DNA of 23,549 bases, taken from a virus. Shown here in pieces: positions 1 through 6,778 of this stretch. Every line of letters starts with the position of its first letter. Position 1 is the first letter of the stretch. The DNA is taken from positions 1 to 23,549 of IMG/VR virus record IMGVR_UViG_3300037189_012472, one strand, 5' to 3'. The notes below the pieces were generated by a model. The model did not search any database and was not told the DNA's origin. It was given only the letters and a program-made list of their open reading frames with translations. The position numbers were made by a program, and so were the translations under genes.

Positions 1-1739
1 CGAGTTGGCGATCGGATGATCTGCTACACACTATCAATAGTTATGCAAAACGGAGTGCCACCGATTATGCGTTTCAGAAACACATCGAAGGCAGTCAACA
101 GTTGATGGCGGCTTTGGGCGCAAAGACCCATCGCAATGGGGCGCCGATTGATCCGCAGATCTTGGCCAGCACGCCGGATGTGCGCAGCGAGCCTGAGGTT
201 CAAAACATCATTCGCGAGTTCAGTGGCGCGCCCGCGCAGTCTTCGGTGGGCAAGATTGCTGGGGCCACTTCGGTTGCGAGCCAGCTTGCACTGGGGCCAG
301 TTAGCCGCGCGAAAGACGTAGTCGGAACGGCCGCTAAAGGACTTGCGTTCTTGCAGCCTACTGACTATGCGCAAGGCTTGATTGACTTCGCGGGGCATCT
401 TGCGAATTGGACTAAAACCGCCGAGCGCTCATATGCCAGCGGACTTAATCGGCGCGATGCGGCCGCTCAAATGCGTGCCGTGATGGGCGTACAAGATATG
501 GTGTCGAATCATCTCAGCCGAGCCGCTGAGTTCATTGGCAAAGCGACGGGCTTGAATAAGCTTGAGCAAGGCGCTCGTGTGGTGGCGCAGGCTTGGGGCG
601 ATACGATCATTGGGCTGACTAAAGCACGGGCAATGGCTGGTGATATCAATTCGGCTAAGTTTCTTGATAAGCTTAGTCCTGATTGGCGGACACGCACGGA
701 TCTCGACTTGTCGGCGCAGATGGGTCGTGTACTCCAAGGCACTTATGATATGCGTAGTTTGCCCGCATGGATGCTTCAAGGGCCCGCGGCGCCTTATCTC
801 GCGTGGAGCAAGTGGAGCATGGGGCAGCTCAATAACTTCATGGATTACGCGATTAAGCCTGCGACCGAGGGCAATGTTGCGCCATTGATTGGGCAGTTGT
901 TTATTGGACTAGCCGGCGGCCAAGCGGTCCAAGAAGTGGCTGAGTGGTTGAACAATCGCGAGAACAAAGACATCAACTGGAATGAGCTTTCGTCATGGCT
1001 AGATCAGAATCAAGGACAGCTTGGCGCCGATGGGACTCAGTTGCTTGGGCAAAAGATGTTGACGTTGGTGCAGAATCTCGGCACGTTTGGGTTTGCGGGC
1101 GACTTGGCCAAGACTGGTCTTGATGCGATGGTTGGCGGAACACAAGGCGTTGGGGCATTGCCCGTGGCGGACACGGTGATTGATGCGGGCAAGCGCACCG
1201 CGGCGGCCTTGAAGGCCATTGATGATGGCGAGGATGTTGGGCGGGTTATGAGGCAGTTGATTACGGACATGGCCAAAGGTCATGTGCAAGTGGCCCGTGC
1301 GGCATCGAATTGGTTGGATAAGGATGCCTCGCTGGACTATAACGACAAGCGGCGCCGGCGGTTGTATGATGAATTGACGGGTGAGAAATCCAATGGTCAA
1401 ACCTTTGCGATTTCGTATAGTAACTTGGGCGAGCGCGATCTGGACAAGATGACGGATGTGGACGATATCGGAACGGCGGCGGGGAATTTGATCGCCAAGG
1501 CGGCTGAGCGATCACAGAATCAAGAAGACTTCACGCGGGAAATTAGGAAGCTTACGACCGCCCAGAATAGTGTGATGCCTAATCCGGAGCGGCAGCCCGC
1601 GAAGGTGGCTGGTTATCTTAACTGGCTAGAGGGCGCAGATCCCGGCAGCGGGATGGATGCGGTGGCACGATACGAAACTAATAAGGGAATGGCAGCCTAT
1701 AAGAAAGCACTAATAGAAGCAGGAGCAGGATTGAGATAA
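1..1739 (+). CDS. Large phage protein, probably virion-associated (5' end outside window)
   Basis: The reading frame is open from the left edge (first complete codon at position 3) to TAA at 1737-1739, so this is the C-terminal ~578 residues of a longer protein; the TTG at 102 is not needed as a start. The sequence is rich in Ala, Gly and Gln, largely helical in character, with hydrophobic Gly-rich stretches (around positions 860-930, residues such as IGQLFIGLAGGQAV) and no catalytic motif I can recognise. Phages often encode very large polyvalent or internal virion proteins with this composition, and it is the only plus-strand gene here, convergent with the replication genes, as expected for a late structural gene. 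The assignment to a virion protein is inference. An ejection or tail-tip protein is an alternative. It ends just before a strong terminator. Confidence 0.7.
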   Translation, partial: SWRSDDLLHTINSYAKRSATDYAFQKHIEGSQQLMAALGAKTHRNGAPIDPQILASTPDVRSEPEVQNIIREFSGAPAQSSVGKIAGATSVASQLALGPVSRAKDVVGTAAKGLAFLQPTDYAQGLIDFAGHLANWTKTAERSYASGLNRRDAAAQMRAVMGVQDMVSNHLSRAAEFIGKATGLNKLEQGARVVAQAWGDTIIGLTKARAMAGDINSAKFLDKLSPDWRTRTDLDLSAQMGRVLQGTYDMRSLPAWMLQGPAAPYLAWSKWSMGQLNNFMDYAIKPATEGNVAPLIGQLFIGLAGGQAVQEVAEWLNNRENKDINWNELSSWLDQNQGQLGADGTQLLGQKMLTLVQNLGTFGFAGDLAKTGLDAMVGGTQGVGALPVADTVIDAGKRTAAALKAIDDGEDVGRVMRQLITDMAKGHVQVARAASNWLDKDASLDYNDKRRRRLYDELTGEKSNGQTFAISYSNLGERDLDKMTDVDDIGTAAGNLIAKAAERSQNQEDFTREIRKLTTAQNSVMPNPERQPAKVAGYLNWLEGADPGSGMDAVARYETNKGMAAYKKALIEAGAGLR

Positions 1740-1741
1740 AC

Positions 1742-1780
1742 AAAAAAAAAGCCCACTCAATTAAGAGTGGGCTTTTGTTT
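1742..1780. terminator. Bidirectional rho-independent terminator between convergent genes
   Basis: A perfect 8-bp stem, GCCCACTC (1751-1758) with GAGTGGGC (1765-1772) and an AATTAA loop, is preceded by nine A residues and followed by TTTTGTTTT. It therefore reads as a terminator on both strands. It ends the plus-strand virion gene (stop at 1739) and the long minus-strand gene series (last stop at 1790). Confidence 0.9.
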
Positions 1781-1789
1781 TAATGCAGA

Positions 1790-1960
1790 CTAGCCACGTA
1801 GAAACTCATATGTTTTTTCGTAAGCTACTCCCTCGACTAGCTCAACGTCAACGCACGTAACGTGAGCTACGGTATGAAGATGACAATTCTCGTTTATCCA
1901 CTTGATTAGAGGCTTTGCTGCCTCCAGCATTTCTTTTGCTTTTTCGTCTTGTATCGTCAT
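1790..1960 (-). CDS. Small hypothetical protein, 56 aa
   Basis: ATG at 1958-1960, stop TAG at 1790-1792, protein beginning MTIQDEKAKEMLEAAKPLIK. It has an amphipathic N-terminal helix followed by a short beta-like part. I recognise no family. It is the last gene of the minus-strand series, and its first 12 codons' DNA lies just past the preceding 47-aa gene, which ends at 1969, so the spacing fits an operon. The Shine-Dalgarno site is weak. A conserved phage 'hypothetical' is the best description. Confidence 0.5.
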   Translation of the reverse strand: MTIQDEKAKEMLEAAKPLIKWINENCHLHTVAHVTCVDVELVEGVAYEKTYEFLRG

Positions 1961-1968
1961 ATGTTTTA

Positions 1969-2112
1969 CTACTCGCCGAGAAGTTGATCCTTCTCGAACT
2001 CTTCGCGATCGTCTTCGTCGGAACGATCGGGTTCTTCATCATCCCAACGCGGGCCACGGCGGCGAAGATTCTCTTCGGCCTCGCCGCCTAGATAGGGATT
2101 CCATTCGCTCAT
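1969..2112 (-). CDS. Small acidic hypothetical protein, 47 aa
   Basis: The ATG at 2110-2112 overlaps the TGA of the MazG-like gene (2109-2111) in an ATGA junction, a usual sign of translational coupling. The product begins MSEWNPYLGGEAEENLRRRG and is very rich in Asp, Glu and Arg (runs such as WDDEEPDRSDEDDREE), so it is probably largely disordered. No family recognised. The exact ATGA coupling and the lack of any other gene in this gap support it as real. Confidence 0.5.
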   Translation of the reverse strand: MSEWNPYLGGEAEENLRRRGPRWDDEEPDRSDEDDREEFEKDQLLGE

Positions 2113-2543
2113 ACAGTCCTTGTAGGTTCAGTCCAGCCGGGCGGTTTCACTACCTTACCGTCATTAGCCCGCCGCACAATAAGACGGGGTTGATCTTCCA
2201 CGGTCACGGGCGTGGAGACGTATTGGAATTTATGCGTGATTGCATTGAACTGTTCAGGTGTCCACAGCTTATTCATGTTGGCGGCATGCACCTTGTTGAA
2301 ATGCTCGCCGAGTTGAGCGGATGTGAAGCCGGCCTCAGCCGCAGCACCCAACGCAAAATAGATCACGTCGACGATGCCATCGAGATATTCATTGGCTGTC
2401 TCGGCCTCATACATCTCGGTGGCTTCGTCATGAATCATGTCCGCCTGAAACTCACGAAGATTGTCGGGCGGGCAGATTGGCGTGGCAGAATTGTGCAAGC
2501 CGAAGGCTTTGCGGAGTTGAAGAATGGATTCGAAGGGCGTCAT
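2109..2543 (-). CDS. MazG-like nucleotide pyrophosphohydrolase
   Basis: A 144-aa protein of the all-alpha NTP pyrophosphatase (MazG / phosphoribosyl-ATP pyrophosphohydrolase-like) superfamily. Members hydrolyse (d)NTPs or related nucleotides to the monophosphate and PPi using Mg2+ bound by clustered acidic residues. The signature is visible: HDEATEMYEAE (about residues 38-48), then EYLDGIVDVIYFALG (52-66) with D55 and D59 as likely metal ligands, and the terminal VHAANMNKLW segment typical of phage members. ATG at 2541-2543, three bases after the TAA of the DUF6378-like gene. Phage MazG proteins are thought to adjust nucleotide pools or (p)ppGpp during infection; which substrate applies here cannot be told. 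Confidence 0.82.
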   Translation of the reverse strand: MTPFESILQLRKAFGLHNSATPICPPDNLREFQADMIHDEATEMYEAETANEYLDGIVDVIYFALGAAAEAGFTSAQLGEHFNKVHAANMNKLWTPEQFNAITHKFQYVSTPVTVEDQPRLIVRRANDGKVVKPPGWTEPTRTV

Positions 2544-2546
2544 AAT

Positions 2547-3035
2547 TTATTCTTTGTTCCTCATAACAATTCCGCCGCCGCAAGCCGCATAGCCTGCGGT
2601 ATCGTGCCAATGATCGAGATTATCTGGTGTGGTTTTGATGCGAGAGAGTTTGACACAGATCATAATAGTAGCCACATCGACGGGCGCAAGAGGCTCCTTT
2701 AGTTTCTTGCTCAGAGCGATATTGATGAGCCCCGCGATGTCTGCGAAGTTATCTTCCGCATCGCCATGCGTAGCATTGCGGTCCTTTGTGACATAGCCTT
2801 TGACCACATCGAGAAAGTCGGCGCGCAGGTTGGCGGCCGATTTAGGCGTACTAGTGGCTTCCTTGAATAATGGATAGCAGTTGGCTTTTGCAACTCGCAA
2901 AATACTATCAGGTTCTGGATCGTAATTTTGCCAACGTTCGTAGTCCACAGCCTCAAGTCTACCTGCCGCACACCAAGCCACATATCTTTCATATGTATGT
3001 GGCGGCAACTCATGCCATTCTTTTTTAAGCGACAT
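2547..3035 (-). CDS. DUF6378-like phage protein
   Basis: The C-terminal ~85 residues contain HGDAEDNFADIAGL followed by a helix ending in VDVATIMICVKLSRIKT and then HWHDTAGYAACGG. This matches my memory of the DUF6378 family of small phage proteins, which pair a HG/YG-D motif with a 'K..RI.....D...D.AGY' motif and may be distantly related to all-alpha nucleotide hydrolases. The first ~45 residues (KEWHELPPHTYERYVAWC...) are an added segment. I chose ATG 3033-3035, which overlaps the upstream ATPase stop by 11 bases; a TTG at 3075-3077 would add 14 residues. Function unknown; it sits beside a MazG-like gene, so nucleotide metabolism is a reasonable guess. Confidence 0.65.
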   Translation of the reverse strand: MSLKKEWHELPPHTYERYVAWCAAGRLEAVDYERWQNYDPEPDSILRVAKANCYPLFKEATSTPKSAANLRADFLDVVKGYVTKDRNATHGDAEDNFADIAGLINIALSKKLKEPLAPVDVATIMICVKLSRIKTTPDNLDHWHDTAGYAACGGGIVMRNKE

Positions 3036-4290
3036 AATGCGTAGCGTTGTTAATTCGTTTCTCTTTAATTCTACCAAGTTCTAACAGATCCTTCACAATC
3101 AAATCAAATTCCTGCGCCGTCTTACATGACGCATAGAATTGCGTATAGAGTGTTTTGCGGCCCGCACCGAGTTCGCCGGCCCGCCGAATAAACGTGTACA
3201 TCTGCTCGGCGATCCGTGTGGTCTCGTTGCGTCCAAGCCCCACGAAAGGAAGATGCATATTCTTCTCCCACTCTTCGAGGAGCGCTAGAGTCTTATGGCA
3301 TTCATCGAGCGTGACCACCATATCGGTGTTTTCCGCAAAATGAACGGCCAACAAAATCTTCATGAAGTGAAGATTCTTGCGCTCATAATAACCCTTGAGC
3401 ATGGGATGTTTGTTAGTGACTAACTTCGGATCTTGCCCCACAAACGTGGTGTCACAGAATGCTCGGGCCTCGGGCGTAAATTGCACCGGCCCATAAAGCA
3501 CTGAAAGTTTGCGCATCCAGCCTTGTAAGCTGTCGCGAGCGGCAAGTTGTTCGGGTTCGAGATCAGGGATAAGAAAGACTCCGAAGCGTTTGTCTTGTCC
3601 CCACACCACAACCGAACGGCTCATGAAGCCGTCAGTCAATACGTCTACGTTCTGCATGGAGCGGAACTTATCGTCGGTGGTGTTGCCGAGCAGCGATACA
3701 CAGATGTTGGTGCAGAAATCTGTACCTCCGTGTTTTAGCTTGCGCACATATTTCTTGCCGCCATTGTAGGCTTCGAGAAGATAATTCGTCAAGTCTTCAC
3801 TATGTTTCTTGAAGATTGATGTAAGTTCGTCAAGAATAAAGACAAGACTACTGTGCGTGTAAGTTTTAGGAATCTTACTAACCGGATCTATGTAGCGGTG
3901 GAGATAAGCCACCTTCGAGGTTTCTTGTGTGATCTGTTCGAATGTGGTACTGTTGGGCGCAATATAGACAAGCGGCCGCGAGGCACCATCAAAAGTGGCC
4001 CGGTTGCCCTCGGCGATTAGATCGGAATCTTCAAGAGTCTCAGTGACTACCGGATTACTTTTGATGTCGATGATGTTTTTCATCGCCGTCATAATCATGG
4101 ACTTGCCGCTGCCGGCTGGTCCGATGAATGTCATGTATTGGTTGGGAAATACTGGATGAGCATCCAGACCTCCGAACCAAACGCGACGTTGAAGTGCGGC
4201 CCCCATCATGAAGTAAAAGGAAGCATTAACCCAAGTCTGTGGACTGTTGACATGTTTAGTGTAGCAACACCAGTCATCATAGTTGCTCAT
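3025..4290 (-). CDS. P-loop ATPase, DUF3987/phage helicase-like
   Basis: A 421-aa NTPase. Walker A is GPAGSGKS (residues 57-64), preceded by PNQYMTFI as in DUF3987-type and primase-associated phage ATPases. Walker B is LVFILDE (149-155). The N-terminal 50 residues (DDWCCYTKHVNSPQTWVNASFYFMMGAALQRRVWFG) also match the lead-in to that ATPase core, and the C-terminus (about 365-415) has the helix-turn-helix pattern of a winged helix. Such proteins are candidates for the replicative helicase or loader in phages lacking DnaB. It lies one small gene from the polymerase palm half. The helicase role is inference; the ATPase fold is clear. The start overlaps the upstream 73-aa gene by 14 bases. Confidence 0.75.
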   Translation of the reverse strand: MSNYDDWCCYTKHVNSPQTWVNASFYFMMGAALQRRVWFGGLDAHPVFPNQYMTFIGPAGSGKSMIMTAMKNIIDIKSNPVVTETLEDSDLIAEGNRATFDGASRPLVYIAPNSTTFEQITQETSKVAYLHRYIDPVSKIPKTYTHSSLVFILDELTSIFKKHSEDLTNYLLEAYNGGKKYVRKLKHGGTDFCTNICVSLLGNTTDDKFRSMQNVDVLTDGFMSRSVVVWGQDKRFGVFLIPDLEPEQLAARDSLQGWMRKLSVLYGPVQFTPEARAFCDTTFVGQDPKLVTNKHPMLKGYYERKNLHFMKILLAVHFAENTDMVVTLDECHKTLALLEEWEKNMHLPFVGLGRNETTRIAEQMYTFIRRAGELGAGRKTLYTQFYASCKTAQEFDLIVKDLLELGRIKEKRINNATHYVA

Positions 4291-4498
4291 TGAGGTAAGC
4301 GAGCCGCACGGAGTTCTTACGGATTTGAAGGGTGGTTACGACTTTAAGTCCTTCAAGCTGTTGAAGCTCGGGATCAAAGTCGTCCGGCAGATGGCTCTCA
4401 TGAACGATTACTACTTGCGGCCCCGGGATTGCCGAAGGCCAAGCAATTAGCTTTTCACGAATTTGATTCGTGATTTGCGTTAGACGATCATTAGCCAT
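4277..4498 (-). CDS. Small hypothetical protein, 73 aa
   Basis: Begins MANDRLTQITNQIREKL at ATG 4496-4498 and ends with TGA at 4277-4279, overlapping the start of the P-loop ATPase gene by 14 bases. The pattern is an N-terminal helix, then alternating short strands (PQVVIVHESHLP, LKVVTTLQIRKNSVRLAYL), suggesting a small alpha/beta fold. No family recognised. It lies between the polymerase palm half (stop at 4525) and the ATPase, so it may be a replication accessory factor; that is only from position. Confidence 0.55.
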   Translation of the reverse strand: MANDRLTQITNQIREKLIAWPSAIPGPQVVIVHESHLPDDFDPELQQLEGLKVVTTLQIRKNSVRLAYLNEQL

Positions 4499-4524
4499 TG
4501 TAGCGGAGGAAGCAGAAGTGGTGC

Positions 4525-5517
4525 CTATTCAAGAACGTTCATCCCAAGGGGATTTGTGTCCTCATCATAGCCGCCCCAATTCTTGCCCACCTGAAAGTCA
4601 GAGCGCATAGTGAACTCAACCCCTTCGCGCCCGACGAGTTGTTGGGCCAGCGCCGACTGCATCAATGTTCCGGTGGCTTTGATGTCCGGATCAGGAGGGA
4701 TCGAAAGAAAGCTATCGTGTTTGTTATTACATGCTGGACGGATATGAGCAGGGCGTACACTATTAAAGCGCCGCACAGCACGATGAGTAATACAACCCAC
4801 AGTGGACTGTGGAATCCAAGAGATGGCTTCTCGGATGTAGCTGTCAGTAATCTGTCGTTCAAAGCGACGAGGGAATCCAAAAAGGTTTCGCAATATCCGA
4901 TCGCGGCGGACAGTAAATTCAATTTCATCTTGCCATTCAATAATTTCAGGGAACAGATCCGCAAAGAATTTAAGGAACAAACGGCATTCGTCGATCGACA
5001 ACACCATAGTTCCGTGCGATTGTTTGAGCGCTTGAAGCTGGAAAGTCCTCTCGCGCATACGATATGATGAGGCATGGCAAGTCATCTTGCCTACCTTGTA
5101 GGGAATGCCGCTGTTCTTAATCGCTTTATCGAGAGCTTTCCAGCCCGGTTGGGCGCGAAGATCTTCGGGCGCCAGCGATTTCCAGAACGCGGGCGATTGC
5201 CCGTCTAGCGGCCACCGATCTTTATACTGCTCGATAAAGATATGCATGGCCACGAAAGTGTGGGGTTTGATGCCCACCTCGAACAAGCGCCGATAGTTTC
5301 CGCGGCGGGTAAGATACGCCACGACAAGAGCCTCAGCGCCCGCTTGGTCGCATTGGACGAAACTGTGGCCGGCCGGAGCTATGTAGATATCAAGCGCTTC
5401 TTTGTCAGGGTTTTGGAGGTTAGCTCCGAAGCGCCCCAAGAATTGACCGCTGGCGAGCCGGAATGAACCGGTGCCAGCGACTTTGTAGGACGTAAGACAT
5501 GAGAAGTGGAGACTCAT
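4525..5517 (-). CDS. Family A DNA polymerase, C-terminal half (palm and fingers)
   Basis: This 330-aa protein begins exactly inside the polymerase domain of a Pol I-like enzyme. TSYKVAGTGSFRLASG (9-24) and GANLQNP (31-37) correspond to the TGRLSS...NLQNIP region. Motif A is FVQCDQAGAEAL, with catalytic D57. Motif B (O helix) reads YKVGKMTCHASSY, with K144 and Y152. Motif C is NNKHDS, with catalytic D268 and Ser where Pol I has Glu. A WIPQSTV element (234-240) is typical of phage enzymes. The exonuclease and thumb are in a separate gene at 6779-8206. ATG 5515-5517 overlaps the zinc-ribbon stop in an ATGA junction, so this is a true gene start, not a broken frame. The two products probably associate to make one enzyme. 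Confidence 0.88.
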   Translation of the reverse strand: MSLHFSCLTSYKVAGTGSFRLASGQFLGRFGANLQNPDKEALDIYIAPAGHSFVQCDQAGAEALVVAYLTRRGNYRRLFEVGIKPHTFVAMHIFIEQYKDRWPLDGQSPAFWKSLAPEDLRAQPGWKALDKAIKNSGIPYKVGKMTCHASSYRMRERTFQLQALKQSHGTMVLSIDECRLFLKFFADLFPEIIEWQDEIEFTVRRDRILRNLFGFPRRFERQITDSYIREAISWIPQSTVGCITHRAVRRFNSVRPAHIRPACNNKHDSFLSIPPDPDIKATGTLMQSALAQQLVGREGVEFTMRSDFQVGKNWGGYDEDTNPLGMNVLE

Positions 5518-5711
5518 AGATCTGGCGAGTTGTCACCATTCCAGTGTTTAACTTCCTCATATGGATCAAAGTCTTTCCATCGCGCAAGTACTTCAATAAA
5601 CTTTGCTGCACATTGCGGACATAAATGCTTAGCGCTATTGTAGTCCACTGTTGAACCGACACTTACGCAGCTAAGTGAATGTACAGACTTGCGACATTTA
5701 TAACATCTCAT
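5514..5711 (-). CDS. Small zinc-ribbon protein, 65 aa
   Basis: Begins MRCYKCRKSVHSLSC and later has HLCPQCAAKF, giving two CxxC pairs that probably bind one zinc ion. I chose ATG 5709-5711 rather than the in-frame codon at 5730-5732 because GAGGGA lies 8 bases upstream, a good ribosome binding site. The stop TGA overlaps the polymerase palm-half start (ATGA). It is one of three genes lodged between the two polymerase halves. Small zinc ribbons can bridge proteins or bind nucleic acid; a role in joining the polymerase halves is speculation. Confidence 0.65.
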   Translation of the reverse strand: MRCYKCRKSVHSLSCVSVGSTVDYNSAKHLCPQCAAKFIEVLARWKDFDPYEEVKHWNGDNSPDL

Positions 5712-5713
5712 AT

Positions 5714-6523
5714 TTAAGTTCCCTCTCTCCAATCTTCAAACGAACTATTGTTAGGTATTCCATCCTTGCTCAGATAGAGATATCGCAAGGTGGCTATGCG
5801 ACCGACGGGCGGATTAGTAACCCACTCGCGGCGCAGGATGTCATCGAATCCGGTGCCCACCTTAAACGACGGGCCTTTTGGATTGTGGAAAACAAGTGCC
5901 CCAACGAGCCCGGCAATACGAGGCTCGTCGGAAAGCTCTACGCCGATGCATTTAAATTCTCCATGTACAAATGCTTTGCGGCGCTGGAGATTTAAGGTTG
6001 CTCGTTTGTTTGTGCCTTGCGGAATGTAAGCTCCATACACGCTCTTAAGGATTTGGCCTTCGTAACCTTGACTAATATACTGTTCATAGAAACGGTCAAC
6101 GTCGATGCGCGTGAGGCAGCGTTCCCAATGGACCACTTGATAACCGGGGCCACGAAGATTACCGAGCCTAAGCATTCGATCCAATGCATTGCCAGTTCCG
6201 ACGTTGTCGAAGACATTGAAGGATACTTTCTCGGCGTTATCGCCGGGCCCCAGTCGATTGATGCCCACGGCGCTATTGATTTGTTGAAGGGCCATTCCAT
6301 GACAGTAAAGCTCGCCGTCAAGGATCAAGTCGCCCGCAGGCTGGATGTGCGCCAAGACCTCAGGTCGCCACTGAATACCTTCGCGCGTAAAGAATCCGCG
6401 GCCCGGAATCCACATACACCGCAGGCCGTTAAGCTTGGGCATCGAGATAACGTGGCCGAAGACTGCTGCATTATAGTCGCTAGCGCGCATAAAGCTCGCG
6501 GCGACCTGAGGATCTTTTTCCAT
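5714..6523 (-). CDS. ATP-dependent DNA ligase
   Basis: A 269-aa nucleotidyltransferase, short like other phage ligases. Motif I is KLNGLR, with the adenylated lysine K30; the usual Asp of KxDG is Asn here. DGELYCHG (69-76) is motif III, FNVFD (102-106) is motif IIIa, EGQILK (155-160) is motif IV, and RRKAFVHGEFKCIGV (181-195) resembles motif V, although its first lysine position is shifted. The rest forms the C-terminal OB fold. It seals nicks in DNA using ATP, most likely joining Okazaki fragments and repair gaps. The ATG shares one base with the preceding stop (TAATG), and the gene sits between the two polymerase halves in the same operon. An RNA ligase is less likely from the motif spacing. 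Confidence 0.85.
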   Translation of the reverse strand: MEKDPQVAASFMRASDYNAAVFGHVISMPKLNGLRCMWIPGRGFFTREGIQWRPEVLAHIQPAGDLILDGELYCHGMALQQINSAVGINRLGPGDNAEKVSFNVFDNVGTGNALDRMLRLGNLRGPGYQVVHWERCLTRIDVDRFYEQYISQGYEGQILKSVYGAYIPQGTNKRATLNLQRRKAFVHGEFKCIGVELSDEPRIAGLVGALVFHNPKGPSFKVGTGFDDILRREWVTNPPVGRIATLRYLYLSKDGIPNNSSFEDWREGT

Positions 6524-6777
6524 TATAGTTTAAAGGTTTTTTGTGCGGGACTTTCTTTCTCAAAGACAGGAACTTGCTTCAATGCCGCGAGTTCTTTTTC
6601 GAGTGCTGCTACCCGCGCGGCCAGAAGCTTACGCCCCTCGACAATAGTCTTGGCCACCTCAAGCATTCCAGCGTTGCCGCTGAGCTTAAGGGTCTTGTCT
6701 TCGCGCTGCGAGGCAATGTAACGGATCAGTTCGATGGCGCCATAAGGAGCCATCTGCATCATTTCAGGTTGATTCAT
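6523..6777 (-). CDS. Small coiled-coil hypothetical protein, 84 aa
   Basis: Begins MNQPEMMQMAPYGAIELIRY; residues about 40-70 (EVAKTIVEGRKLLAARVAALEKELAALK) have clear heptads and should form a coiled coil. ATG 6775-6777 lies one base past the stop of the polymerase N-terminal half, and its TAA shares a base with the ligase ATG. No enzyme motif. A coiled coil directly after the first polymerase half could mediate assembly, but that is only a suggestion from position. Confidence 0.6.
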   Translation of the reverse strand: MNQPEMMQMAPYGAIELIRYIASQREDKTLKLSGNAGMLEVAKTIVEGRKLLAARVAALEKELAALKQVPVFEKESPAQKTFKL

Positions 6778-6778
6778 T

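Noticed and set aside
1902-2702. 266-aa plus-strand frame
   Set aside because: Opposite the MazG-like and DUF6378-like genes, which have recognisable motifs; no domain in the plus frame.
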